This document shows, in pieces, positions 9,707 to 19,713 of a stretch of DNA of 64,000 bases; position 1 is the first letter of the stretch; each line of letters opens with the position of its first letter. Both the position numbers and the translations under genes were made by a program. The DNA comes from Trichomonas vaginalis G3 (lineage: Eukaryota; Parabasalia; Trichomonadida; Trichomonadidae), in contig NC_067206.1 in NCBI RefSeq assembly GCF_026262505.1, positions 8,212,879-8,276,878 of the forward strand. The letters run 5' to 3'. Under the pieces are notes generated by a model. The model was given only the letters and a program-made list of their open reading frames with translations, ran no database searches and was not told the origin of the DNA.

Positions 9707-10104
9707 AGTTTAACCTTCAATTGACTGATGGTAAACAAATTCCATGCATCTCTGTCGCCATTTCTGTTAATATTTTTGCTGTCATTCATATCATCCACTT
9801 CCCCATCCGTTAACTTTTGAGGATATGCGTTAGAATAGCTGTTCTTAAATGAAGGCTTTTCACCTTTTAGCGCATAAACTCTATAACTTTCTGCATACTT
9901 TATGTTTGAACCTCCTGAGCCATCATTGACATAAATTTTTATAGGCTTCCACCCTTTGTTCATGTTCCTGCTTCTTCCCTTAGCTCTTTTGTTCAGTAGT
10001 TCTACATCTTTATACACAGCACCTGTCTCAGTGAATTCAACAATATTTTCATTCGTTAGCTTTACATTCAAACCCTTGTCGAGTATATTGTTCATTTCAT
10101 ACAT
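9703..10104 (-). CDS. Unknown protein, convergent with the ATPase gene
   Basis: A protein of about 133 residues from ATG at 10104 (MYEMNNILDKGLNVKL). It is charged, with a Lys/Arg stretch (NKRAKGRSRNMNKGWKP) and a Gly/Ser loop (NDGSGGSN). No family recognised; a small virion protein is possible from its place in the capsid block. Its start is 25 nt from the divergent gene at 10130, with TTTTTATTCTATATGAA between them. Confidence 0.5.
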   Translation of the reverse strand: MYEMNNILDKGLNVKLTNENIVEFTETGAVYKDVELLNKRAKGRSRNMNKGWKPIKIYVNDGSGGSNIKYAESYRVYALKGEKPSFKNSYSNAYPQKLTDGEVDDMNDSKNINRNGDRDAWNLFTISQLKVKL

Positions 10105-10129
10105 ATAAAAGGTTTTTATTCTATATGAA

Positions 10130-10780
10130 ATGAGAAGCAAATCCATCTTAGCTGGTGCCGTTAATGTTCCAATTGAACCAACATCAAATGTTGACTCACG
10201 AACGACAAACAATATTGTCATAAAGAACTATAGTTCGGAGTGTTTGAAAGAAAAAGAACCAGAACTTAAGTCGGGAGGGCTCAAAGAGCCCATCTTGGCG
10301 CATGGCGCCGTGAATTTAAACTCAGCTTCAAACGCTAACGCTACATCAGATGTTAAGTTAGAGTATCCACCACTGGACCAAATTCTTTCAAGAGAAGCCA
10401 ACGACAACCCTTACACAAATGTTCAAACAAATCCTTCAGATAACGTAGACCATTACCTTCTTCAGTTATATCAAACTATCTTACTCAAAGACGATAAGAA
10501 GCTTTTGACAAATCTTATAAGCAAGAACCAAATAATTCTAACAAAGGAGGACCTTGAAAATGTTATATCACGAATAACAGGGAAACAATGTGTCATTGAC
10601 TATCTCGACCCTGAAATCGAATGCTGTGGTCAAACGCCACCATTCATGAAAATAGGTAACATCCGCATCATTGAAATACCAGGTACTCCAGGAGTTGAGT
10701 TTAAGTATAAATATTCGAACGAGTATACAAAACTTTCAACAGAATATAAATTATGTTTGAAATATGTTTTAGTAAATTAA
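10130..10780 (+). CDS. Conserved CCG-motif protein of unknown function (lineage 1)
   Basis: A 216-residue protein. The N-terminal half is low-complexity. The C-terminal half (about 115-216) is conserved with the protein at 59647-60228: a helical stretch (DLENVISRITGK), then EIECCG matched by DISCCG, then a beta-rich end. The Cys-Cys-Gly motif is the hallmark. In both elements it sits beside the same two genes (small protein, then penton-like protein). A short palindromic block, GAGCCCATCTTGGCGC, occurs inside it near 10289 and again just after its stop. Confidence 0.6.
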   Translation: MRSKSILAGAVNVPIEPTSNVDSRTTNNIVIKNYSSECLKEKEPELKSGGLKEPILAHGAVNLNSASNANATSDVKLEYPPLDQILSREANDNPYTNVQTNPSDNVDHYLLQLYQTILLKDDKKLLTNLISKNQIILTKEDLENVISRITGKQCVIDYLDPEIECCGQTPPFMKIGNIRIIEIPGTPGVEFKYKYSNEYTKLSTEYKLCLKYVLVN

Positions 10781-10840
10781 AGCAGTCAGGAGGGCTCTTT
10801 GAGCCCATCTTGGCGCTTTGCGCCGTTAGTCAAAAAAATT

Positions 10841-11113
10841 TCAAGTTAGCAATTTGTAATATCTATCCAAAACTTCTTCAACAGTATCGAACTCATCTTC
10901 ATAATGCAAACCTAATCTTATTGACTTGGTGCAGTTCTCACTAACACAATATAGCGCTTTGCGCTCGGCGCCTTTGACGCCTTTTTCTGTTCTCTTGACT
11001 GACATAACTAACTCATTTGTTTCATCAAACAGCAACAACCAAAGTTCATGACCTAATACATAACATTCATACTTTATATTTTTAGCTCTGAGTTCTCTTG
11101 TAAGCTGTTGCAT
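10841..11113 (-). CDS. Small conserved protein (lineage 1)
   Basis: A 90-residue protein (MQQLTRELRAKNIKYECY) with a mixed alpha/beta look and a C-terminal DTVEEVLDRYYKLL. It seems related to the 76-residue protein at 59410-59640 (MSKLLERCLKKNNIDFIS and SLDEVLLHFQKNF), which holds the same position. It overlaps the next gene by 40 nt. Function is unknown; a partner of the neighbouring virion proteins is possible. Confidence 0.5.
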   Translation of the reverse strand: MQQLTRELRAKNIKYECYVLGHELWLLLFDETNELVMSVKRTEKGVKGAERKALYCVSENCTKSIRLGLHYEDEFDTVEEVLDRYYKLLT

Positions 11114-11850
11114 TTAATATTTTCTAAAAAGTCTACTTCAACAGTCATTCGCACTGGTGCCTTCAGTTCTACAGGCTCTCCTTGAAAGTCAACTAGTCTG
11201 AATTGCATGTCTTTCAAATTATGAGGACTAATGCGAACCCATTTACCTAAATGAGTTGCTATGACAGGAACGTTTGGAATGAACATTGAATTTACTTCAT
11301 AACAGAAAGACTTATATTCTACTGAACCTTTACTATTAACTCCTGAAATACCTGTGACATTAGCTATTTTTGACTCAATGTATAAACAATTGCCATAACA
11401 TACGTATGGAACAGATTTCATCTCAATCGTTTTGTCAATACTTTTCAAAGGAAATGTCATATGGTATGCTCCCAGAAGCAATTGAACTCTATGACTCATT
11501 CGTGTTATCTTAAACTCCTTCGCATAACTGAACTTCAAAACTCCTGCAATAAGTTTAACATTCATTAAGTTTTCTTCGTTCTCCTTGTTTATTGTAGTAT
11601 TTATGAGCGCATTTAACACTCCAGCTAATGTTTCCATCTTATATTCTACATTATTGTGAAATCTTATTTCATGCTTCTTTCCATCTATTTCAAACTCCAT
11701 GAAATCTGTTTCATCTGTTATGACAAAAGTTGCGATAGTATTGAAGTCAACAACTCTGAAAGCAAGCGCTTCATTCTGAAGACCTAAGTTTGTTTGTAGC
11801 TTTACTGTTCCGTATTCGTTTGGGTCAGTACTTTGCAAATAGAACAACAT
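11074..11850 (-). CDS. Penton-like/minor virion protein (lineage 1)
   Basis: A 258-residue beta-rich protein. Its N-terminus (FYLQSTDPNEYGTVKLQT) aligns by eye with the lineage 2 protein at 58603-59399 (YTITTKNPESYNSITTNL). Its C-terminal half has the layout common in Polinton and other virion proteins: SVPYVCYGNCLYIES, WVRISPHNLKDMQFRLVDFQ, then a final beta strand. It is divergent from the fibre gene, with starts 17 nt apart. The penton role is inferred. Confidence 0.6.
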   Translation of the reverse strand: MLFYLQSTDPNEYGTVKLQTNLGLQNEALAFRVVDFNTIATFVITDETDFMEFEIDGKKHEIRFHNNVEYKMETLAGVLNALINTTINKENEENLMNVKLIAGVLKFSYAKEFKITRMSHRVQLLLGAYHMTFPLKSIDKTIEMKSVPYVCYGNCLYIESKIANVTGISGVNSKGSVEYKSFCYEVNSMFIPNVPVIATHLGKWVRISPHNLKDMQFRLVDFQGEPVELKAPVRMTVEVDFLENIKCNSLQENSELKI

Positions 11851-11867
11851 TTTATTCTCATTAAAAT

Positions 11868-14800
11868 ATGACTATTGCTGCATATGCGTATGAAACAAAT
11901 GAAGCAAGAAGAGCACATGAACTAGTAAACGAAAACTCAACTTTAACCATTGAAGGCAATGATTTAGTCATTGACGATGGAAAAACTAAAAAAGTCATTG
12001 ATTTCGATACTTTTAACACTTATGACCCATTCATTACAATAAGTAAAGTTCCTATCATAAATGATGGAACGGTGCAATATATAAATTCTACAGTAGATGC
12101 CTCATTAGTGAAAGTACTGAATGTTCTCATTGAATTGTTAAAGAGCTTTCGATTTGACGACAACATTAAATGCCTAAAGAATTTAGTCATGAATGAGAAA
12201 CAAATATTAGGAGTTGCTGGTAGCAGTAATGATGTACACCTTATGACATTAGAATATTATAACGAACATAAAGATGAACTGAAAGGAGAGAAGGGTGACA
12301 CCGGACCTCAAGGAATACAAGGACCTCAAGGAATACAAGGACCTCAAGGCGAAAACGGTTTGGATGGAAAGGATGGAAAGGATGGAAAAACTGCTAAATC
12401 ATGGATATGGGACCTTATAAATACTGGTTTAACAGCTGCTTCATATGGAGTTCTTCAATACCAAATCGGAAAGATATGGGCAGTACTTGGTGAAGAAGCT
12501 TTAGATGATGTTAAAAATGCTTTGAACTTCATTTCAAATGGTTCGGATACTATTAAAACTTTATCTGGTTGGATGCAAGAAACAAGGAGTCAAATAGATA
12601 CTGTAAGACGTATAGCAAACAATGCACGTACGGGATTGGATACTTTACGAAAAGCACAAAATACACTAAAGGAAGCAAATGATATTCTTGGCTCAGTATC
12701 AGACATGCATGAAGATTGGCTTAAAGGTATTGACAAATCTTTAAAAAATCACAGTCAGTCTATTGCTGACTACAAGAAAAGTATAGATTTTTTACATAGT
12801 GCTATGGACGTACATGATGGAAGCATAAGGAACTTACTTAATGCTAACAATAACTTACCAGGAACTATTAAAGCATTTATAAAGTCCTTTGTAAAACCCG
12901 GTGCTCTAACATTTAGGTCTTTGAGAGCAAGAGCATTGAAGTCAAGAGATGCAGAAACTCCAACAGAAACTCCAGAAGGAACTGAAACAACAGAAACTCC
13001 AGAAGAACCACCAAAACCAACAGCTAATGAAATATTGTTCGAATATTTTCCAAGGTACTCTGTTCTCATTGCATACATTCAAGAAATACTTAAGAAAGCA
13101 GACTTGACTTTAGGAGATGATGAAAGTTCTGTATATCTTTCGTTCCAATTCCAAATAGCAGAACTTTTGAGACAGATATGCTTAATGTATGACAACATCT
13201 CTGATTTCACAAGATATGACGACGACCATGACCCCGAACACGGTGAAGAAGAAGTTTTACAAACATCCATTAAGACAGGAAAGGTTTTAACTCAAAGTCT
13301 CATTATTGACACCAAAGATGGCGAAGTGGACGTTCTTCAAGAGCTGAAGAAAAATACTTCTTCGGGAGGTGGTGGTAGGCATGAACTTGAAATAAATGAG
13401 ATAGAAGAGAAATTAGCCGAAAAAGCAGATAAAGAACATAAACACAATATCTCCGATATAAATGAACTTCAAGCTACATTAAATAGTAAAGCGGACAAAA
13501 ATGAACTTGACGCAACGAACAAAGTTTTGAAATCTCATAAACACAATATCTCCGATATAAATGAACTTCAAACTTCTTTAGACAATAAAGCAGACAAAAA
13601 CCATGTTCATTATATAAGTTCTGATGAACAGATTATAACGGACTATCATGGATATTTAACACAGGGTGAAAAAGTGAATACGAAAAATGTTAATGAAAGA
13701 AGATATAAATTCATTCGTGCTAAAGGTTATGACATACACTGTACTGTACAGTATGACACAGGTATAGCACCACAATCATTTGGTTATAACGCTGAAATTT
13801 ATGCTTCATACTTCTTTGTTAACGGTGTATTAGTTGAACCAAGATTTACTTTGAGAGTTAAGTCAAAAATAACTTTTGAAGATGCTATTAAAAGTAAAGC
13901 TGACAAAACAGAACTTGACGCAACGAACAAAGTTTTGAAATCTCATAAACACAATATCTCCGATATAAATGAACTTCAAACTTCTTTAGACAGTAAAGCC
14001 GACAAAAATCATACACATTAAATCCTTCACTACTGTTAGAGCAGACGACATATATATTGAACTATGATTTGGGTTCAAGTGCACCTTTAGAGAATCCGAG
14101 TACAAGCGTAAAAGATACTCTTAACAATTTAGATAAGAGTTGCAGGAATATCGAAGGTCATGCCAGAAACTTTGAAGCATATGAACTACCAGCAATGTTA
14201 GACAGTAAAGCCGACAAAACTTATGTGGATACAGAACTAACAAAGAAATTTTCGAAACCAGATACAATGACATTTACAACAGAAATTATAAATGGTGAAC
14301 CAGCAACTCCATTTGAATTTGTTAGAGGTCTTCAACCAGATACTTTTGAATTTTTCTTGGATAATTCTATTGAACTAACATTACATTATAAAAGTGGAAC
14401 AAATGCAACATTTCATCCGGGAGATACATTCCAAATGGTATTTAATGACATAAGTTCTTTAGAATATGTTTATAGAGTTATGAGCATATATGATTTAATA
14501 TATCCTATAGGAGCTGTTTATACGTCTATGAATCCAATAAATCCAAACACTTTATTTGGTGGTAGATGGTATGAAATAGTTGACAGTTTTCCATTCTACA
14601 CTAATACGCAGTCAATGAAGATGGGAGGTTCAAAGAAAATAGGTATTGAAAACCTTCCTTCACATATGCATAGGTTCAGTGGAAGAACATCTGTGGAAGG
14701 AAACCATTCACATTCAATAACAAAAAGAGGTTATATAAATCTTGCAGCGGGTTCGAATAGACAGGGAATGAATAGATATGATATCTCAGATGACCCCAAA

Positions 14801-14938
14801 GATGTTAGCACAGGTATTTTCTGTGGAACTGCAGGAAATCATACACATGTTGTAGCTGGTATTACAGACCCAGCAGGTAATGGAAAAGATTATATGCCTC
14901 CTTATATAACAATGCACGCTTGGATACGAGTTGGTTAA
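11868..14938 (+). pseudogene. Collagen-like fibre with phage tail-collar-like C-terminus (broken)
   Basis: A long fibre gene, open in two pieces (about one break). In order: an N-terminal attachment region, Gly-X-Y collagen repeats at about residues 139-176 (GPQGIQGPQGIQGPQGENG), a helical shaft (about 180-320), a Pro/Thr/Glu linker, then repeated SHKHNISDINELQ and SKADKNELDATNK units. The end has YPIGAVYTSMNP, LFGGRWYEI, GGSKKIGIENLPSHMH and NHTHVVAG, the pattern of phage tail collar/short-fibre receptor-binding domains. It probably forms a trimeric attachment fibre on the particle. Confidence 0.8.
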
Positions 14939-14957
14939 AATCTTTAACTTTACATAA

Positions 14958-16043
14958 ATGAGCTTGAAAGAAGTATTCGAACAACATCCATGGAGGTCTT
15001 TTAAGAAATTCAATGAAGCTGCAAAGAGTTCGGGATTTACTAACAGAGCTGAAGTGAAAAGGTTCTTTGACAAAAATGTTGTACATCAAACAAAAATAAA
15101 TCCTTACGACTACTTTTTACCAATTTACTCCAACACTCCTGACGCATACCAATTTGACACTCTCATTCAAAGCAGAAAAGGAGGACATAAACCATTCCTC
15201 ATCTTCATTAATGTTAACACTCGCAAAGCTTTTGCGTATATAATGAGAAATAAAGGAACTCATGAAGTGTTAAGAGTTTTACAAAAGTTTGTAGCAGAAC
15301 ATAGCCCAAGTATTTTAACATCAGACCAAGACGGTGCATACCTCAGCAACGAAATCACAGAATTTCTCATTAAGCATAACATAACTCACTACACTACTGA
15401 AGACCATAACCATAACATACTCGGTATCATTAACCGCTTCATAAGGACTCTCAGAGATTTAAATCAAGAGCGAGACTTTACCGAAGAAACAATGAAACAT
15501 TTCATCGAAGTTTACAATTCCTCAACACATTCTACAACAGGACATACACCAAATTCAATGACACAACAACAAGAAGAAAAGTATATACAAAAGAAACGAA
15601 GTCAAACACAAAATATCAGAAATTCAACACAATTTACTCTCATTCCTGGAACAAAAGTTCGTGTAGTTCTTGACGACAAACCGTTGACAAAGAAACGTTT
15701 AAGGTTAAGTCGAAATTATTATATCGTAGACTCTACGCAAGGTAATGGATATCTTATAAAAGCTGCTGACGACTCCATAGCATTTTACCCTCGTCATAAA
15801 TTAGTCGAAAGTAGTAATGGCAAACTTGCTGAAACCATTGACGAAGCAAAGCGAGGAGTGGTTATTGAAATACTTGACTACAACATAAACGATGACACTT
15901 ATAAAGTAAGATATGAAGGAGGCGTTGAAGATGTTATACCATCTAAGAACTTGAGAGAATCTAAACCAACTCATCTGGGACCATTAGAGCGGGAGTACTG
16001 GAAAGATAAAAACATGCCAGAAAGAATAAGAAAATTCTTCTAA
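14958..16043 (+). CDS. Retroviral-type integrase (Polinton)
   Basis: A 361-residue DDE integrase of the rve family that would join element ends to target DNA. Acidic residues are visible at YQFDTLIQ (about D67) and TSDQDGAYLS (about D123), with the third region near HNHNILGIINRFIRTL. The C-terminus has a chromodomain-like stretch at about 290-325 (YKVRYEGGVEDVIP). It starts 19 nt after the fibre gene. Integrase is a defining Polinton gene. Only one copy is seen in the window. Confidence 0.88.
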   Translation: MSLKEVFEQHPWRSFKKFNEAAKSSGFTNRAEVKRFFDKNVVHQTKINPYDYFLPIYSNTPDAYQFDTLIQSRKGGHKPFLIFINVNTRKAFAYIMRNKGTHEVLRVLQKFVAEHSPSILTSDQDGAYLSNEITEFLIKHNITHYTTEDHNHNILGIINRFIRTLRDLNQERDFTEETMKHFIEVYNSSTHSTTGHTPNSMTQQQEEKYIQKKRSQTQNIRNSTQFTLIPGTKVRVVLDDKPLTKKRLRLSRNYYIVDSTQGNGYLIKAADDSIAFYPRHKLVESSNGKLAETIDEAKRGVVIEILDYNINDDTYKVRYEGGVEDVIPSKNLRESKPTHLGPLEREYWKDKNMPERIRKFF

Positions 16044-16199
16044 ACTTTTTCGTTGGATGTAAATCAGACATGAATGAGAACAGTCATGATATCATTAATG
16101 GTACCATTTATTTTAACATAAAGACGCAAACGGACTCTTTGAGTCCTGAGGTCTTTCAGACCGAAGCGGCGAGGACGAAGTCCATGACCAAAAATAATG

Positions 16200-16760
16200 T
16201 TTAGGGTAGATGGTTAGATCTAACCTCATTTCTACCCTCATTTCTACCCTCTTGAATTTTCATGAATTTTCCCGAAATAAAAAATAAAGTTAGTTTTATT
16301 TTATTTATTTTGTATTTTTTGTATGTAAAGACATGATTTCAGGGATTTTTTTGACGAAGTGTCAATCTTCACTTCGTCAAAAAATAACAGTTATCTAATG
16401 AAAAAGTGTCATTTTTTTGTATTTGACGAGAATGTCGGGTAGATGGTTAGATCTAACCTCATTTCTACCCTCATTTCTACCCTCTTGAATTTGTCATGAC
16501 TTCTTCGTAAATGTTTTGTCAAGACTTCTTCGTAATGAGTGTAAAGGACCCAAAAATAATGTTTAGGTGAAGAGGTTAGATCTACCCTCATTTCTACCCT
16601 CATTTCTACCCTCTTGAATTTTCATGACTTCTTCGTAAATGTTTTGTCAAGACTTCTTCGTAATGAGTGTAAAGGACCCAAAAATATATTTTAGGGTAGA
16701 TGGTTAGATCTAACCTCATTTCTACCCTCATTTCTACCCTCATTTCTACCCTCTTGAATT
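16200..16760. repeat. Array of four AGATCT-centred palindromes with a 125-bp direct repeat
   Basis: Copies lie at about 16204-16252, 16438-16486, 16564-16614 and 16694-16754, each with the core GGTTAGATCTAACC or a near variant and one to three CATTTCTACCCT units. A linker with ACTTCTTCGTAAATG and GTAAAGGACCC is repeated at about 16498-16560 and 16623-16685 and recurs at 51418-51480. No gene lies in 16044-16833. Confidence 0.8.
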
Positions 16761-16784
16761 TTCATGAATTTTCCCGAAATAAAA

Positions 16785-16833
16785 AATAAAGTTAGTTTTA
16801 TTTTTTTTATTTTTTTTATTTTGTATAAAAGAT
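16785..16833 (+). promoter_or_regulatory. AT-rich conserved upstream block 1
   Basis: AAATAAAGTTAGTTTTATTT followed by T-runs and TTTTGTATAAAAGAT just before the ATG. The same block precedes 51626, 19714, 20413, 52827, 53526 and 54245, so it is probably a promoter element of this gene module. Confidence 0.5.
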
Positions 16834-18229
16834 ATGATTTCAACAATCGGCACAACAACAATTCAAACAACAGCACCAAACTCGTTAGTCATGAATCCAA
16901 CATCTATGTTAGTAGAGATGAAAAGCTTCATTCCTTCTTCATATACTTTTGAAACAGAAATCCAGAAGATAAAGCAAGAACTTTTAACAAGTAATTTAGA
17001 CTGTACCGCACAGGATGAAGAAAATGAACAGTATCTTTACGACATGCAGGACCTCATCGACCATTTACCCAAATTGCCTGAAATCCAACAACAAAAGCTC
17101 ACTATTCCTGAATTCGATGAAATAGAAGTGAAACCAACTGACTCAGTAGAAATAAAGAAGTTCATACGAAAGGTAAACTATGAGTTTCTAGGATATCATT
17201 GCAACCATAAGGTTATGGACAAAGATTGCGACATGGTATATAAGAACATCTCTGACATATATAAATCTGAAGAATTTAAGACCTACGACAACTTTGTTTC
17301 GTTAGTTGCTGAATGTGTATGGCAGATAAGAGATAAAGATAGAAGAGGTAAAATATGGAACGAACAAATAAAACCAGCAACTTTTGAATTTAAGAAAACC
17401 ATTGACGCTATAGTTGTACTTGCAGGACAAATTTCAATGTATAACGCAAAAATGAACCCGCAATGTTCTAAATGTAAAGCAGCAATGAGGAGATATAACT
17501 ACTCCGTCAAAGAGATAGAACGTATGAGAAACGACTATGCAGACTTAAAGAAAGAAGCAGAAAAACCAGCAGAAGATAAAATGGACATGTTAGCATTTCT
17601 GAACAAAAACTATCCAACTGCTGACGATTTCCTATTATCTGATTATAGATCCGTATTTTTCCCAAGTGAGCGGGGTATCTCCAATCCCAGCCCTATCGTC
17701 CTCCCAGTGTCAGTTTTCAATATAAAATCCAAATTTTTTTTGAAAATAAAAATTTCGAGAAATTTTTCTAATTTTTTTTCTTTGATTTCAATAATTCAAA
17801 ATAAATTTGGGAGTAAAAAGACACTATTTAATGAAATTCATATGAGTGAATGTGGATAAATACTCTCAAAACATACAATTTATCTATTTTTTCTTTATAT
17901 TATCAACTAATTAGTGATAATTTTTTTTGAATCAGATTTTTTTTCATTAAAAACATAATATATAACACAACAATGATGCACACATACGTATCTACACATC
18001 AAAATATAAAGCTTGTTTTGGTCTGGGCATCCCAACCCAAAATTCTTAAAAAATTGAATAAAATTGAATACTTGGGGCTGGGATACCCATCCCAAAACCG
18101 AATTGAATTTTTTGAATTAAAGAATAATTTATGTATTTATAATATACATGTGATGTCTATAAAAAATACTAAATTCTAAAAAAATTCAATTTATTCAAAA
18201 CGTATACTAAGTGATCACTTCATTAGTAG

Positions 18230-18680
18230 GATCAGCAATCCTACTAAATGGTGAGAACGCCACTAACTCAAAAGGGAGTCCTTGGAGCTCTTGATCTCTT
18301 GTCAGTAGAGTTCATAATGAGGCATGGCATCTACTGATTAGAGATCAGAGCAATCCTACCTTACCTTCAGGAGCTACAAAGCTCCTAATCGTTACGAGAG
18401 GGAGCCTTGGAGCTCCTGAAGCTCATCAGCAGAGGCTATTTACCATTTGGGCCTCTTCTGATGAAAGATGCGAAACACGTCTACGAACCAGGAGCTTCAA
18501 AACTTCTAATCCTTACTAAAGGGAGCTTTGGAGCTCCTGAGTCTCCATCAACAGAGTCCCAGATGGTAAATGTCCTTTGCTGATGAAAGATGCGAAACAC
18601 ATCTACGAACCAGGAGCTCCAAAGCTCCTAATCCTTACGAAAGGGAGCTTTGGAGCTCCTGAAACTCCTTTTACTATAAA
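18230..18680. repeat. Roughly 120-bp direct repeats with GGAGCTCC inverted repeats
   Basis: Units share GATGAAAGATGCGAAACAC (at 18460 and 18582) and CCTAATCCTTACGAAAGGGA. Inside each unit GGAGCTCCAAAGCTCC pairs with GGGAGCTTTGGAGCTCC. They lie inside the hairpin transposon. Confidence 0.75.
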
Positions 18681-18681
18681 A

Positions 18682-18960
18682 TAGGACAGTTTTCTTCTGA
18701 GGTTCTCATCAAATCTAAGACTTCAGAAGAAAGCTGTCCTATCAATGTATACTTACACTCTCATGGACTACAAGTGTACAATTTTAAGGCAGAGATTATC
18801 CGAGGCCTCTCATCAAATGAGGACTCGGATAATCTCTACCTTAAGTAGTCAAATAACTTTTCTCACTATTTAGGAACAAAAGAACAAGAGTTGGAGTACT
18901 TTAAGCAAGATTCTTCCGAAATCTCTCATCGAATGAGAGACTTCGGAAGGACCTTGCCAA
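18682..18960. repeat. Three hairpins with shared loop design
   Basis: Stems of about 20 nt at 18682-18740 (AGGACAGTTTTCTTCTGAGG paired with the matching 3' arm), 18786-18844 and 18902-18959. Each has a loop close to CTCATCAAATGAG. The stems differ in sequence while the loop is kept. The last is the same hairpin as at 1-58. Confidence 0.75.
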
Positions 18961-19377
18961 ATCCTTGAACGCCAATATCCTTGGAACTGAGCTAGAACCA
19001 GGGAGAAGTAGCATACTACTGAGCACGATGGTAATCTCGGAAATGCTTATATCGCCCCAAGCACAATATTTAAGAAGTCTAACTCATATATACAAGAAGT
19101 CAGGCTGAATAGATATTGTGCATATGGTTTGCAGAACTCTCATGATATTTAAAATTCATGTTATCCCAAAAAGGTGACACTTTGGGTGTATCGTCCATCC
19201 CAGGGATGCAAAAATCACATCACCTTGGATCTATAATCTGATGTCAAGAAGAAATATAAAGAAACCTTCGGCATTGTTAAAACATTCGATGTACTAAAAG
19301 AAGAAATAGAGGCTACAAAACTGTTTAGAGTCTCACGAATTCATAACGTTTACCATGTAAAACGCTTATAAAATAAC

Positions 19378-19605
19378 TGGGGTAGAAATGAGGTTAGAAA
19401 TGAGGTTAGATCTAACCATCTACCCTAAAATATATTTTTATTGAATTCAGCACAAAATTCTGAGTAAAATAATTTTTAGGGCACGTGTCAAACCGTTGAG
19501 TTTTCACAAAATTCCAAAAATAACGTTTACCATGTAAAACGTTTATAAAATAACTGGGTAGAAAAGAGGTAGAAATGAGGTTAGATCTAACCATCTACCC
19601 TAAAA
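19378..19605. repeat. Two AGATCT-centred palindromes
   Basis: GGTTAGATCTAACC with flanking TCTACCC and GGGTAGA-like arms at about 19378-19428 and 19555-19605. They lie between the split gene and the KilA-N/T5orf172 gene. A run containing ACGTTTACCATGTAAAACG separates them and recurs near 54052. Confidence 0.75.
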
Positions 19606-19654
19606 TATATTTTTATTGAATTCAGCAACAAAAATCGTGAATTTCCTTAAGACA

Positions 19655-19713
19655 GAAAAAATAAAGTTAGTTTTATTTTTATTTATTTTTTTATTTTGTA
19701 TGTAAAGACATAT
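19655..19713 (+). promoter_or_regulatory. AT-rich conserved upstream block 2
   Basis: AAAATAAAGTTAGTTTTATT, T-runs, then ATTTTGTATGTAAAGACAT directly before the start codon. It is almost identical to the blocks before 20413, 53526 and 54245. Confidence 0.55.

Larger units (their letters stand above)
17644..19235. mobile_element. Hairpin-bearing non-autonomous TIR transposon, complete
   Basis: Ends are TATAGATCC and GGATCTATA, flanked by the 7-bp target duplication ATCTGAT at 17637-17643 and 19236-19242. The uninterrupted paralogue at 51626-52540 confirms the insertion point. It is 1,592 bp long. No open gene is seen, so it is probably moved by a transposase in trans. The left third is AT-rich with imperfect CCCAACCC and GGGATACCCATCCC blocks. 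The right half is packed with hairpins. A second copy ends at 336. Confidence 0.88.
16834..19371 (+). pseudogene. KilA-module protein with Cys/His clusters, split by a transposon (B)
   Basis: This is the counterpart of the open 304-residue gene at 51626-52540, interrupted by the 1,592-bp hairpin transposon at 17644-19235. Visible features are CNHKVMDKDC at about residues 125-135, CSKCKAAM at about 210-217 and a Lys/Glu-rich helix (IERMRNDYADLKKEAEK). These could form a small metal-binding site. It is the first gene of a three-gene block shared with 51626-55072. Function is not known. Confidence 0.65.

Noticed and set aside
12770-13270. Minus-strand frames opposite the fibre gene
   Set aside because: Shadows of the repetitive fibre coding sequence.
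16200-16760. Regularly spaced repeats resembling a CRISPR array
   Set aside because: Only a few palindromic copies with repeated linkers and no unique spacers; the host is eukaryotic and no cas genes are present.
17907-18179. Short frames inside the hairpin transposon
   Set aside because: Low-complexity AT-rich frames on both strands with no domain; the element looks non-coding.
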